Assembly: GCA_024400425.1 (NCBI GenBank)
Contig: JAKSMV010000006.1
Location: forward strand, 1 to 64,000
Source: Bacteroidales bacterium
GTDB taxonomy: Bacteria; Bacteroidota; Bacteroidia; Bacteroidales; F082
Reading direction: 5' to 3'
DNA: 64,000 bases
Part shown: positions 31,586 to 40,372 of the stretch, piece after piece
Numbering within the stretch: position 1 is the stretch's first letter
How the letters are laid out: each line of letters starts with the position of its first letter
Made by a program: the position numbers and the translations under genes
Notes under the pieces: generated by a model
What the model was told of the DNA's origin: nothing
The model's database searches: none
The model's input: the letters and a program-made list of their open reading frames with translations, nothing else

Positions 31586-33373
31586 ATGAAATTTTCAAAA
31601 GCATTACTTGCCGCATTCCTCGGCGCGCTTATCGCAATGGCAGCCATGTTCTTCGTCAAACTTGGCGTGTTCACCTCAATCATTTCATCATTATCGTCAA
31701 CCAAAAGCGAAACGGCTACTACCGTAAAACCCAATTCGGTGCTTTACATGAAACTTGATTACGAAATTCCCGACAGAAGCAATGAAGATGATTTCAGCAG
31801 CATCGACTTTGCCACGATGGAAACCAAAGATGCCACAGGCCTAAACACAATCTTGCGCAACATCGAATATGCCATGACTGACCCTAACATCAAAGGCATC
31901 TATTTGGAACTGAGCAGCATACCGACATCAACAGCTACATTACAAGAGCTGCGCAATAAGTTGGTTGAATTCAAGTCATCAGGGAAATTCATCATCAGTT
32001 ATGCCGAAAATTATTCACAATCTGCCTATTATATTGGAAGTGTTGCCGATAAGGTTTATCTGAATCCAGAAGGCATGCTCGACCTCCACGGCATGGCATC
32101 ACAAGTCATGTTCTACAAGAATATGCTTGAAAAGTTGGACATTGAAATGCAAATCGTCCGTGGTCCGAACAACCGTTTCAAGAGTGCCGTCGAACCTTAT
32201 TTCCTTGACAAGATGAGCGAAGCCAACCGCGAGCAGATGGACAAGCTCTTAAACAGTGTTTGGGGGCAGATTCTCATGAGCATAAGCCAAAGCCGCAACA
32301 TAAGCGTTGAGGAACTCAACCAAATCGCCAACAACCTGGAAACCTACTTCGATGCAGACAAAGCTTTAGAACACAAACTTGTGGATGGCTTGTTCTACAA
32401 AGACCAAGTGCTCAACGAACTGAAAGGATTGACTGGCAGCAACAAGAAGGTGAATGCCATCGCCAATGCCGACTACGCCAAGTCGTATGATTTGAAGAGT
32501 TCAAGCAAAAACGAAGTTGCCATCATCTATGCCGAAGGACAAATCTATGACGGCAAAAGCAGCGACCAGACCAAAATCTATTCCGAGAACCTCTCGAAGA
32601 CCATCCGCAAGGCTCGCGAAGACGAAGATGTGAAGGCTATCGTGCTTCGTGTCAATTCACCTGGCGGCAGCGCTTTGGCCTCAGCCGTCATCGGCCGTGA
32701 AGTGGAACTTGCAACCCAAGTGAAACCCGTCATCGTTTCGATGGGTGACTACGCAGCATCGGGTGGCTATTGGATTTCGGCCAATGCCGACTACATCTTT
32801 GCCAACCCAACTACACTCACTGGTTCCATCGGTGTGTTTGGCACTTTCCCGAACCTGAAAGGTTTCCTCAACAACAAGATCGGTTTGACTTTCGATGTTG
32901 CCAAAACCAACGAGAATGCTGACTTCGGCACACTCACCCAGCCACTCAGCGAGTTCCAATACGCTAAGCTTCAAGAGAATGTCGTGAAGACCTATGATGC
33001 CTTTACCAACCTGGTTGCCAATGGTCGTGGCCTGCGCCAAAGCTATGTTGACAGCATTGGCCAAGGCCGTGTTTGGGCTGGTATCGACGCCATCGAACTG
33101 GGCCTTGTTGACCAATTAGGCGACTTGGAAGATGCCATCGCCTTTGCAGTCCAAAAGGCTGAACTTGGCAGCGACTACAAGATTGTGGAGATGCCCGAAC
33201 AAAAAGAATTCTTCACACGACTCATGGAACAATTAAATGGCACAGACGATCAAATCGACGCCGCCATGCGCCAGAAGATGGGCGTGTATTACCACTATTT
33301 TGAAGGCCTTGACAACCTCAAGGAAAACACTGGCATCCAAGCCCGCATACCTTTCGACATGGTTATCGAATAA
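31586..33373 (+). CDS. sppA: Signal peptide peptidase SppA, 67K type
   Basis: This 595-residue inner membrane serine protease has an N-terminal anchor (ALLAAFLGALIAMAAMFF) and two tandem SppA domains as in E. coli SppA. The catalytic Lys is K156 in SVADKVYLNPEGMLDLHG of the first domain, and the Ser is S392 in GDYAASGGYWIS of the second, preceded by RVNSPGGSALAS. It degrades cleaved signal peptides in the membrane. The frame is open to 31550 but the promoter box at 31545 and the anchor fix the start at 31586. A two-way terminator separates it from the convergent ABC-F gene. Confidence 0.95.
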   Translation: MKFSKALLAAFLGALIAMAAMFFVKLGVFTSIISSLSSTKSETATTVKPNSVLYMKLDYEIPDRSNEDDFSSIDFATMETKDATGLNTILRNIEYAMTDPNIKGIYLELSSIPTSTATLQELRNKLVEFKSSGKFIISYAENYSQSAYYIGSVADKVYLNPEGMLDLHGMASQVMFYKNMLEKLDIEMQIVRGPNNRFKSAVEPYFLDKMSEANREQMDKLLNSVWGQILMSISQSRNISVEELNQIANNLETYFDADKALEHKLVDGLFYKDQVLNELKGLTGSNKKVNAIANADYAKSYDLKSSSKNEVAIIYAEGQIYDGKSSDQTKIYSENLSKTIRKAREDEDVKAIVLRVNSPGGSALASAVIGREVELATQVKPVIVSMGDYAASGGYWISANADYIFANPTTLTGSIGVFGTFPNLKGFLNNKIGLTFDVAKTNENADFGTLTQPLSEFQYAKLQENVVKTYDAFTNLVANGRGLRQSYVDSIGQGRVWAGIDAIELGLVDQLGDLEDAIAFAVQKAELGSDYKIVEMPEQKEFFTRLMEQLNGTDDQIDAAMRQKMGVYYHYFEGLDNLKENTGIQARIPFDMVIE

Positions 33374-33393
33374 AACTCGACAAAAGAAAAACG

Positions 33394-33431
33394 AATGCGG
33401 AGCAGCCATCAGGTTGCTCCGCATTGTTTTT
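33394..33431. terminator. Bidirectional terminator between sppA and the ABC-F gene
   Basis: AATGCGGAGCA (33394-33404) pairs with TGCTCCGCATT (33415-33425). There are T runs after it on the plus strand and A runs before it. Confidence 0.85.
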
Positions 33432-33432
33432 G

Positions 33433-35385
33433 TCACGAATTGAACTCTTTCTCAAGTTCCTCCCGTTCCATCTGCTTTTCGCCCCAATCATCAAGCAAAG
33501 CTTGCATCTCCTCTTTCTTCTTTCCGTAAGCCCAATACCAATCGTTATCAACATTTACTTCGGGATGCTCATCAGGATGCGCCATGACATTATCCAAGTC
33601 GGCCAATTCCTTCTCCAGCTTTCCAATGGCATCTTCCAAACGCTGTATCTCCTTGTCGATCTTACGGAAACGAGCATCAAACTGCTTCTTACGTTCGTAG
33701 TTGATTTTATTTTGCGACTGCGGAGCCGTCTCCACAACCTTCGCCTTCTGCTTTGCCACTTCAAGTTCCTTCAGATGACTGAGGTTCTTCTGCTCCAAAA
33801 AGTCGTAAATATCGCCAATATATTCCTTGATATTCGGTTTGCGGAACTCATAGACCTTATTGGTGAGACCTTGCAAGAAATCACGGTCGTGCGAAACGAT
33901 AATCAAAGTTCCGTCATATTGTATCAACGCATTCTTAAGGATATCCTTCGAAAGCATATCCAAATGGTTGGTAGGTTCGTCGAGGACAAGCAAATTGGTA
34001 GGAAACAGCAACATCTTAGCTAACGAAAGTCTTGCCTTTTCGCCGCCAGAAAGCACCTTGACCTTTTTGTCGATGTCATCGCCACGGAAAAGGAATGCAC
34101 CGAGCAAAGCCTTCACTTTCAAGCGCATGTCGCCAACGGCCACATCATCCAAAGTCTCGAAAACGGTTTTGTTCATATCCAGCATATCCTGCTGGTTTTG
34201 TGCATAATATCCAATCTTGACTTCATGACCCAACTTCACCGTACCGCCATGATCAAGAACGCCAACGATGATTTTCGACAATGTGGATTTTCCTTCGCCA
34301 TTGCGACCAACGAAAGCAATCTTCTCGCCACGCGGAATCAGCAAGTTGACGTTATTCAGAATCTGGTTGTCACCGTATGCCTTGGAGACATTCTCCAACT
34401 CAAGAGTTACCGTACCCGAATGAGGCGCCGGCGGAAACTTGAAATGGATAGCCGTCTTATCAATATCGTCAACCTCGATTTCTTCCATCCGCTCAAGTTG
34501 CTTCACACGGCTCTGGACCTGTTTGGCCTTCGTCGCCTTGTATCTGAAGCGTTCAATGAATGCCTCGATGTTCTTAATTTCGCGTTGCTGGTTCTCGTAT
34601 GCCGAGCGTTGCATGTCAACTCGTTCTTCGCGCAAACCCACATAATCGGAATATGGGACCTTATAGTCGTAAATCTTTCCGTTAGAAATCTCAACCGTAC
34701 GAATGGTGATATTGTCGAGGAAAGCCCTATCGTGCGAGACCATCAATATGGCGCCATAATACGACTTCAAGAAACCTTCGAGCCACTGGATTGACTCGAT
34801 GTCGAGATGGTTGGTAGGTTCGTCGAGAAGAAGCAGGTTAGGCTTCTTCAACAGAATCTTTGCCAGTTCTACACGCATCTGCCAGCCATTGCTGAACTCG
34901 CGCATGGGACGCAACATATCATCATGGTCGAAACCCAAGCCCACCAAAATGCGCTCAGCTTCGCCTTCAATGGAATTTCCGCCCAACAAAGTCAGTCGGT
35001 CGGTGATATTCGTTAGCTTTACAATAAGTTTTTGATATTGAGCACTTTCATAGTCGGTTCGGTCAGCAAGTTCTTGCTGAAGCCGTTCCGAATCACGCTC
35101 CAACTGATGATATTCATCGAATGCCGACAATGCCTCGTCAATGACAGTTTTCGTGCTGTTCACATTCTTTTCTTGCGGCAGATAACCGATGGTAACACCT
35201 TGAGGTATGACAACCTCACCTTTCGAAGGCTGCTCAATACCGCAAATCAGTTTCAGCAAAGTGGTTTTGCCCGCTCCGTTCTTTCCAACCAAACCGATGC
35301 GGTCTTTTTCACGAATCAAAAAAGTTATGTCGGTGAACAGGTCATCACCGGTAAAATGCATGCTTAGATTCTGAACTGAAATCAT
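33433..35385 (-). CDS. ABC-F family ATPase (translation factor / antibiotic resistance type)
   Basis: This 650-residue soluble protein has two ABC ATPase domains and no membrane segments. Walker A motifs are GKNGAGKTT (about 36-44) and GRNGEGKST; signature motifs are FSNGWQMRVELAKILL and LSGGEKARLSLAKML; both have LLxLDEPTNHLD. A charged linker between the domains and a C-terminal coiled coil (KKQFDARFRKIDKEIQRLED) fit the Uup/ABC-F type. Such proteins act on the ribosome at the tRNA exit site. It is the last gene of a four-gene operon and starts 6 bp after rsmD. Confidence 0.92.
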   Translation of the reverse strand: MISVQNLSMHFTGDDLFTDITFLIREKDRIGLVGKNGAGKTTLLKLICGIEQPSKGEVVIPQGVTIGYLPQEKNVNSTKTVIDEALSAFDEYHQLERDSERLQQELADRTDYESAQYQKLIVKLTNITDRLTLLGGNSIEGEAERILVGLGFDHDDMLRPMREFSNGWQMRVELAKILLKKPNLLLLDEPTNHLDIESIQWLEGFLKSYYGAILMVSHDRAFLDNITIRTVEISNGKIYDYKVPYSDYVGLREERVDMQRSAYENQQREIKNIEAFIERFRYKATKAKQVQSRVKQLERMEEIEVDDIDKTAIHFKFPPAPHSGTVTLELENVSKAYGDNQILNNVNLLIPRGEKIAFVGRNGEGKSTLSKIIVGVLDHGGTVKLGHEVKIGYYAQNQQDMLDMNKTVFETLDDVAVGDMRLKVKALLGAFLFRGDDIDKKVKVLSGGEKARLSLAKMLLFPTNLLVLDEPTNHLDMLSKDILKNALIQYDGTLIIVSHDRDFLQGLTNKVYEFRKPNIKEYIGDIYDFLEQKNLSHLKELEVAKQKAKVVETAPQSQNKINYERKKQFDARFRKIDKEIQRLEDAIGKLEKELADLDNVMAHPDEHPEVNVDNDWYWAYGKKKEEMQALLDDWGEKQMEREELEKEFNS

Positions 35386-35391
35386 TTCCTA

Positions 35392-35946
35392 TCAATCTTC
35401 TTGTTCTTCAAGCGTTTGGGCAAAGAAAGTGAAATTCACTTTGCCATAGTGGCGCTGGTCCATGAAATGCGGGTGCTCCTCAAATTTGATGTGCTTGTCG
35501 TGTTCAAGCACAAACATTCCACCCTCCTTCAGCAGTTCGTTGTCGAAAACGAGTTGAACAAGCTGTTCATATTCTTGGCAATCATAAGGCGGATCGGCAA
35601 AGATGAGATCATATTTCATCTTATGTGTGCCAAGAAAACGATACACATCAGAACGGATGACCATCAGTTCCTTCATTTCCAACTTGTTGGCCGTTTCGCG
35701 AATAAACTTCACGCAACCAGCATCTTGGTCAACAGAGACCATTTTCTTGCACCCTCTCGAAACCAATTCGTATGAGATGTTGCCCGTTCCGGCAAACAAG
35801 TCCAAGGCTTCAAGTTCTTCAAAATCATAGTAGTTTTCCAAAATATTGAATAGGCTTTCCTTGGCCATATCCGTCGTAGGACGCACTGGCAAATTGTTGG
35901 GAGCAACAATCTGGCGTCTTTGATATCTTCCTCTTATGATTCGCAT
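35392..35946 (-). CDS. rsmD: 16S rRNA (guanine(966)-N(2))-methyltransferase RsmD
   Basis: The 184-residue Rossmann-fold methyltransferase shows the SAM-binding block ALDLFAGTGNISYE and the catalytic FADPPYD motif of N2-guanine methyltransferases. The N-terminus RIIRGRYQRRQIV and RPTTDMAKESLFNIL are typical of RsmD. It modifies G966 of 16S rRNA in the small subunit. It overlaps the DUF3822 gene by 13 bp, an arrangement that recurs in Bacteroidetes. Confidence 0.94.
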   Translation of the reverse strand: MRIIRGRYQRRQIVAPNNLPVRPTTDMAKESLFNILENYYDFEELEALDLFAGTGNISYELVSRGCKKMVSVDQDAGCVKFIRETANKLEMKELMVIRSDVYRFLGTHKMKYDLIFADPPYDCQEYEQLVQLVFDNELLKEGGMFVLEHDKHIKFEEHPHFMDQRHYGKVNFTFFAQTLEEQED

Positions 35947-36800
35947 TTTAAAGCTTGATAATGAATGAAATAATAATGGAATGGAATTTCCTTGAGTGCT
36001 TCCGACACCTTTAATGACTGGTCATCTCCAATAAACCTGACTTCCTTGACATAACGGCCGCACAGAGTGGCAATCTCTGAATCTGGCATGACGAGTCCAC
36101 AGAAAAGTACAACCGCCTCAGGACCTTGCAAATGACACTGTTCAAGGGCAAAAAGAAGGAAATAAACGAAATCGTCCTTTGTGTTGAACTTGAAATTGTT
36201 GAAGAACTGCAATTCCCCATCCTTTTTGACCAACAAGTCGAAATTGCGGTTTCTGACACAGACATATACACCCATGCGAGCCGGGTCGTCATGACCAAGC
36301 AAGCCATTCAGCAAAAGGGAACTTGAGTGGACAAATCGCGCCTTGGGCCATTTAGCAGTCAACTTCGAATGCAGTTCCTGCGGCAAGGCATAGACATTCA
36401 CGCCTTCGGCCTTTTTCACTATATCGTTCAAGATTCGTGAATCTGACGGAAGCTGGAAGCCAAAATCAAGATATTGCAGAGCACGACTCTCGTCAAAAAG
36501 AGGCTTAGGCACCAAAGTGTTGACGCGGTCGTCAACAATGCAGGTTACTGTCTGGAAACTATTTTCCCCCAGTCTCTTCGAATCGAGAACACGCTCAATG
36601 GCGCAAAAGACATCGTTGCCACTTGTCAGTAAATCAGATTGGTAGAACTCGATTCCGACAATGGTATTCGAAGTGGTGTCGAAGAAGGCAAAAGAAAGAC
36701 CACCCAAAGAAAATTGGATGGTCAGTCTATAATCTTTTGACTTTTCAACATCAAACCCTTCGTCAAACTTGGTGATATAAGGATTCAATGATGCCGTCAT
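35934..36800 (-). CDS. DUF3822 family protein
   Basis: This 288-residue soluble protein corresponds to the Bacteroidetes-specific DUF3822 family, recognised by its place directly before rsmD and by blocks such as LTIQFSLGGLSFAFFD, YLDFGFQLPSDSRIL and FNNFKFNTKDDFVYFLLF. The overall strand pattern (two similar halves with FAFFD- and FDLLVKKDG-type hairpins) is reminiscent of the actin/FtsA-type ATPase fold, but I see no clear nucleotide-binding motif; that is only a suggestion. It overlaps rsmD by 13 bp and starts 11 bp after the upstream gene, so all are one transcript. Confidence 0.8.
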   Translation of the reverse strand: MTASLNPYITKFDEGFDVEKSKDYRLTIQFSLGGLSFAFFDTTSNTIVGIEFYQSDLLTSGNDVFCAIERVLDSKRLGENSFQTVTCIVDDRVNTLVPKPLFDESRALQYLDFGFQLPSDSRILNDIVKKAEGVNVYALPQELHSKLTAKWPKARFVHSSSLLLNGLLGHDDPARMGVYVCVRNRNFDLLVKKDGELQFFNNFKFNTKDDFVYFLLFALEQCHLQGPEAVVLFCGLVMPDSEIATLCGRYVKEVRFIGDDQSLKVSEALKEIPFHYYFIHYQALKCES

Positions 36801-36811
36801 TCAAGCATTCA

Positions 36812-37438
36812 TTAGAGTTTCTCCCAGTTACCATCGGTTGAGGCTTCTTCCATGGAGCCAACCTTCAGGCCTGCATATCTGTTGATGCTTTCCTTTTCAG
36901 CTTTCGCATTGGTGATACGCTGCTGATCCATGCCATTCAGATAAACTTCGTAAGGAGTTCTGACTTCAAACACAGGGACTTGGATGTTACCGCTACGGGT
37001 GATGGAACCAGCTTCAATTTCAAATTCCTGGGTAGGATTGCTGAATGGAACATTGCGCAAGTCGTTGATGTTGAAACCAGGACGCTTGGCTTGACCAAAG
37101 AGTGAGTCCATCACAGAAATCATACGGATAGTGTCGTTGATGGTTCTGGTGAAAGTGGTATCGGTTGGATCCGGAACGATTTTAACGACCGGTATTTCAG
37201 CCACTTGGCAGAACTGAATCAAACTATCGAAGTTTGCTGTGTATTGGTGGTTAGCCTGTTTGTATTGGATTTCGGCATCGCGGATATCCATAAGGCGTTG
37301 AACCACTTCCTTTTCGCGACTCTTCTGTTCGTTACCGAATTTGATAGGAGCCTGGATGCTTCGGATAACCATGATTGCGAGGACAACAACAACTGCAAAC
37401 AATGCGATGTTGATAATGATAGATGTACTTTTCTTCAT
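36812..37438 (-). CDS. Membrane-anchored protein of unknown function, first gene of the rsmD operon
   Basis: The 208-residue protein starts with one membrane segment (SIIINIALFAVVVVLAIMV), then a coiled-coil-like stretch (KFGNEQKSREKEVVQRLMDIRDAEIQ) and a soluble domain facing the periplasm. The N-terminal layout (single span, long helix, then DAEIQYKQANHQYTANFDSL) recalls type IV pilin-like proteins, though the prepilin cleavage motif is missing. I do not recognise a family function. It is transcribed from the box at 37485 and followed by DUF3822 after 11 bp. Confidence 0.7.
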   Translation of the reverse strand: MKKSTSIIINIALFAVVVVLAIMVIRSIQAPIKFGNEQKSREKEVVQRLMDIRDAEIQYKQANHQYTANFDSLIQFCQVAEIPVVKIVPDPTDTTFTRTINDTIRMISVMDSLFGQAKRPGFNINDLRNVPFSNPTQEFEIEAGSITRSGNIQVPVFEVRTPYEVYLNGMDQQRITNAKAEKESINRYAGLKVGSMEEASTDGNWEKL

Positions 37439-37484
37439 TTTTTTATGCTTTTCTAATTATTTATTATCTAATTTGGATTGGCTG

Positions 37485-37492
37485 CAAAGTTA
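37485..37492 (-). promoter_or_regulatory. -7 promoter box of the DUF3822-rsmD-ABC-F operon
   Basis: On the minus strand TAACTTTG (TAnnTTTG), 46 bp before the start at 37438. Confidence 0.5.
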
Positions 37493-37532
37493 TGGTTTTT
37501 TCCTTTACGAAGGACAACTTTTTTTCATTGAT

Positions 37533-37934
37533 TCAAAAATGTATTTTATGATAATCTAAATATTTGTCGTCCAAATATTTACGAATTTTATTCGCCACGA
37601 CAACCAAGACTTCCAAATCGTTTTTCTCAAGCCAATTTAGGGCATTTTCGTCGTTATTGACGGCCTTTGCAAAGATGAAATTGATTTCGAAATGGTTCTT
37701 CAGCAGCCATTGCTGGGCTTTTTCCTCCTCATCGATGGCACTGTCGATGGCAGCCAACTGAGGGAATTTATTGTCGATTAGCCATTGCTTGGCTTCGTCA
37801 TCGCCTTGGATGGCATGACTCAACGCGCCCAACTCGGGGAAACCATTACGCATGAGCCAATCGAAGAACTCATTTCCGCCGCCTTCGAAAGTACAACCGA
37901 AAGCCATCAATATTTTTACTGGATAGTGTGTCAT
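37533..37934 (-). CDS. Small helical repeat protein (four WLxxN repeats), function unknown
   Basis: This 133-residue soluble protein is built from four units of about 25 residues with the pattern WLxxNxFPxLxxIxxAIxxDExA: FDWLMRNGFPELGALSHAI, KQWLIDNKFPQLAAIDSAI, QQWLLKNHFEINFIFAKAV and LNWLEKNDLEVLVVVANKI. Each unit looks like a two-helix repeat, so the protein is probably a small solenoid for protein binding. No catalytic residues stand out. Its promoter box lies 7 bp before the ATG, suggesting a nearly leaderless message. It is divergent from amn. Confidence 0.7.
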   Translation of the reverse strand: MTHYPVKILMAFGCTFEGGGNEFFDWLMRNGFPELGALSHAIQGDDEAKQWLIDNKFPQLAAIDSAIDEEEKAQQWLLKNHFEINFIFAKAVNNDENALNWLEKNDLEVLVVVANKIRKYLDDKYLDYHKIHF

Positions 37935-37941
37935 CAGGCCG

Positions 37942-37949
37942 CAAAGATA
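37942..37949 (-). promoter_or_regulatory. -7 box close to the start of the WLxxN repeat gene
   Basis: On the minus strand TATCTTTG (TAnnTTTG) is followed by 7 bp and then the ATG at 37934. Confidence 0.5.
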
Positions 37950-38029
37950 ACAAACATTTTTGGATTGGCGCTATCTCCATCTTGAACGACATTATTGTTT
38001 GTTTTTGGCCAATCAAAGCATATTCTTAC

Positions 38030-38037
38030 TATTTTTG
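38030..38037 (+). promoter_or_regulatory. -7 promoter box of the amn-holA-dtd operon
   Basis: TATTTTTG (TAnnTTTG), 18 bp before the ATG at 38056. Confidence 0.55.
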
Positions 38038-38055
38038 CGCAATAATTAGGAAAAA

Positions 38056-38826
38056 ATGAAAACCAAACAAGAAATCGTCGAAAACTGGCTGCCACGCTAC
38101 ACGGGATTACCTTTAGAGAAATTCGGGCAATACATCTTGCTGACCAATTTCCAGAACTACGTGGAAAAGTTCGCCGAATGGCAAGGCGTTGAAGTGGTTG
38201 GCCGCGACCGTTCGATGCCATGCGCCACCGACGGCGACATCACCATAATCAACTTCAGCATGGGCAGCGCCAATGCGGCCACCATCATGGACCTGCTCAG
38301 CGCCATCAAGCCAAAAGCCGTGCTCTTCCTCGGCAAATGCGGAGGCGTGAAGGCCAAGAACAAGGTTGGCGACCTCATCTTGCCCATTGCGGCCATCAGA
38401 GGCGAAGGTACTTCGAACGACTACTTCCCGCCAGAAGTCCCAGCACTCCCCGCCTTCAACCTTGAAAAAGCCATCTCCACCACCATCCGCGAATACGGAC
38501 GCGACTACTGGACCGGAACCGTCTATACCACCAACCGCCGCGTGTGGGAACATGATGACAGTTTCAAAAAATACCTATTAAAAATAAGATGCATGGCTGT
38601 GGATATGGAAACCGCGACCATCTTCTCAGTAGGTTTCTTCAACGAAATCCCCACAGGCGCGCTGCTGCTTGTTTCTGACAACCCCATGGTGCCCGAAGGC
38701 GTGAAGACCGAAGAAAGCGACAAGCAAGTAAGCAAGAACTATGTCGGCGAGCACCTTCGCATCGGCATCGATTCGCTCCGCCAATTAATTAATAATGGTA
38801 TTACCGTGAAACACTTAAAGTTCTGA
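38056..38826 (+). CDS. amn: AMP nucleosidase
   Basis: This 256-residue cytoplasmic enzyme of the purine nucleoside phosphorylase fold splits AMP into adenine and ribose 5-phosphate. Family blocks include NFSMGSANAATIMDLL, LFLGKCGGVKAKNKVGDLILP, AIRGEGTSNDYFP and AVDMETATIF (the Glu after Met contacts the ribose). E. coli Amn is larger because of an N-terminal regulatory domain; this short form corresponds to the catalytic half. holA starts on the last base of the stop codon, so translation is coupled. Confidence 0.9.
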   Translation: MKTKQEIVENWLPRYTGLPLEKFGQYILLTNFQNYVEKFAEWQGVEVVGRDRSMPCATDGDITIINFSMGSANAATIMDLLSAIKPKAVLFLGKCGGVKAKNKVGDLILPIAAIRGEGTSNDYFPPEVPALPAFNLEKAISTTIREYGRDYWTGTVYTTNRRVWEHDDSFKKYLLKIRCMAVDMETATIFSVGFFNEIPTGALLLVSDNPMVPEGVKTEESDKQVSKNYVGEHLRIGIDSLRQLINNGITVKHLKF

Positions 38827-39836
38827 TGGCACAGACTTACGAGCAAATATTGAGCGACATCAGGAAGAAAAAACTCGCCAACCTTTACTTCCTCACTGGC
38901 GAAGAACCGTATTTCATCGACATGATTTCGGACACCATTGAGAACGAAGCACTTGACGAAGCCGACAAAGCCTTCAACCAAATCGTGGTCTATGGTCGCG
39001 ATGTGGATGTCGATACCATTGCCGAACACGCACGCAGTTTCCCGATGATGGGCGACAAGATGGTCGTCATCGTCAAAGAAGCACAGGATGTGAAGAACAT
39101 CGAGAACTTCGAACCTTACATCGACACGATTCCCGAAACGACCATTCTCGTCTTCGTCTATAAATACAAGAAACTCGACAAACGCAAGACTTTCGCCAAG
39201 AAGATTGACAAGGCGGGCGTCTATTTCGAATCGAAGAAGCTTTACGAGAACAACATACCAGGCTGGATTTCCACCTACCTGAAAAACGAAGGTTATTCCA
39301 TCACGCCGAAAGCCACCATGATGCTAGCCGACTATCTTGGCACCGACCTTCACAAGATTGCCAACGAGCTCGACAAATTGACCATCACGCTGCCGAAAAA
39401 CCGTTCCATCAGCGACGAAGACATTGAGCGAAACATTGGCATCTCAAAAGACTTCAACGCCTTCGAACTGCAAGCCGCCATCGGCAGCCGCGATGTGATA
39501 AAAGCCAACCGCATAGTGAATTATTTTGCCGACAATGGAAAAGACAATCCCTTGCTGCTCACGGCAACCATCCTTTTCGGCTATTTCACCAAGCTAATTA
39601 AATATCACACGGCAACCGACAAGTCGCAAAGCAACCTGGCAAGCGTGTTGGGCGTAGGCCCATATTTCGTAAAAGACTATCAAATGGCTGCGCAAAACTA
39701 CACGCTCACCAACTGTGTTAATGCCATCTCCATCCTGCGCGAGTTTGACCTGAAATCGAAGGGCTACAACAACGGCGAAGTGAGCGAGAAAGACCTCTAT
39801 CGGGAGATGGTTTTCAAGATCATCCACAACTGCTAA
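38826..39836 (+). CDS. holA: DNA polymerase III subunit delta
   Basis: This 336-residue clamp-loader wrench subunit opens the beta clamp for loading on DNA. The N-terminus YEQILSDIRKKKLANLYFLTGEEPYFIDMI is the usual delta start (the LTGEE segment replaces a P-loop), with the central ELDKLTI and ISKDFNAFELQAAIGSRD motifs and a C-terminal helical domain. Its length is normal. It overlaps amn by 1 bp and precedes dtd by 9 bp. Confidence 0.92.
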   Translation: MAQTYEQILSDIRKKKLANLYFLTGEEPYFIDMISDTIENEALDEADKAFNQIVVYGRDVDVDTIAEHARSFPMMGDKMVVIVKEAQDVKNIENFEPYIDTIPETTILVFVYKYKKLDKRKTFAKKIDKAGVYFESKKLYENNIPGWISTYLKNEGYSITPKATMMLADYLGTDLHKIANELDKLTITLPKNRSISDEDIERNIGISKDFNAFELQAAIGSRDVIKANRIVNYFADNGKDNPLLLTATILFGYFTKLIKYHTATDKSQSNLASVLGVGPYFVKDYQMAAQNYTLTNCVNAISILREFDLKSKGYNNGEVSEKDLYREMVFKIIHNC

Positions 39837-39845
39837 TTCATCACC

Positions 39846-40298
39846 ATGCGAATTGTTGCCCAACGCGTTTCACACGCCTCAGTCACCATCGGAGAAAAGA
39901 TAAAATCGGAAATCGGAACTGGGATGCTCATACTTCTCGGCATTGAAGACGCCGACACCGGCGAAGATGTGGATTGGCTTTGCAACAAGCTGACCAAAAT
40001 GCGCATCTTCGGCGACGAAAACGACGCCATGAACCTCGACATCAACCAAGTGGGAGGCTCATTCTTGGTCGTGAGCCAATTCACACTCCACGCCTTGACC
40101 AAGAAAGGCAACCGTCCGAGCTTCATCCGTGCGGCACGACCCGAAAAAGCCATTCCGCTTTACGAACTGTTTTTGAGCCGTTTGGCAGAAATCTCAGGGC
40201 GCGAAGTGCAAAGCGGTGAGTTCGGTACCATGATGGAAGTTGAACTTACAAATGATGGACCTGTCACTATAATAATGGACTCCAAAAACAGAGAATAA
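39846..40298 (+). CDS. dtd: D-aminoacyl-tRNA deacylase
   Basis: This 150-residue enzyme removes D-amino acids (and Gly) wrongly attached to tRNA. Signatures: MRIVAQRVSHASVTI at the start, the active-site SQFTLHA, RPSFIRAARPEKA and the C-terminal NDGPVTIIMDS with the Gly-cisPro pair. The length fits the family. It is the third gene of the amn-holA-dtd operon. Confidence 0.95.
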   Translation: MRIVAQRVSHASVTIGEKIKSEIGTGMLILLGIEDADTGEDVDWLCNKLTKMRIFGDENDAMNLDINQVGGSFLVVSQFTLHALTKKGNRPSFIRAARPEKAIPLYELFLSRLAEISGREVQSGEFGTMMEVELTNDGPVTIIMDSKNRE

Positions 40299-40372
40299 GG
40301 CTTCTAACAGCAATTTTGGCTCAGTTTTTGCGTTAATGAATCAATTATTACAACATTTAAATAAACACAATT

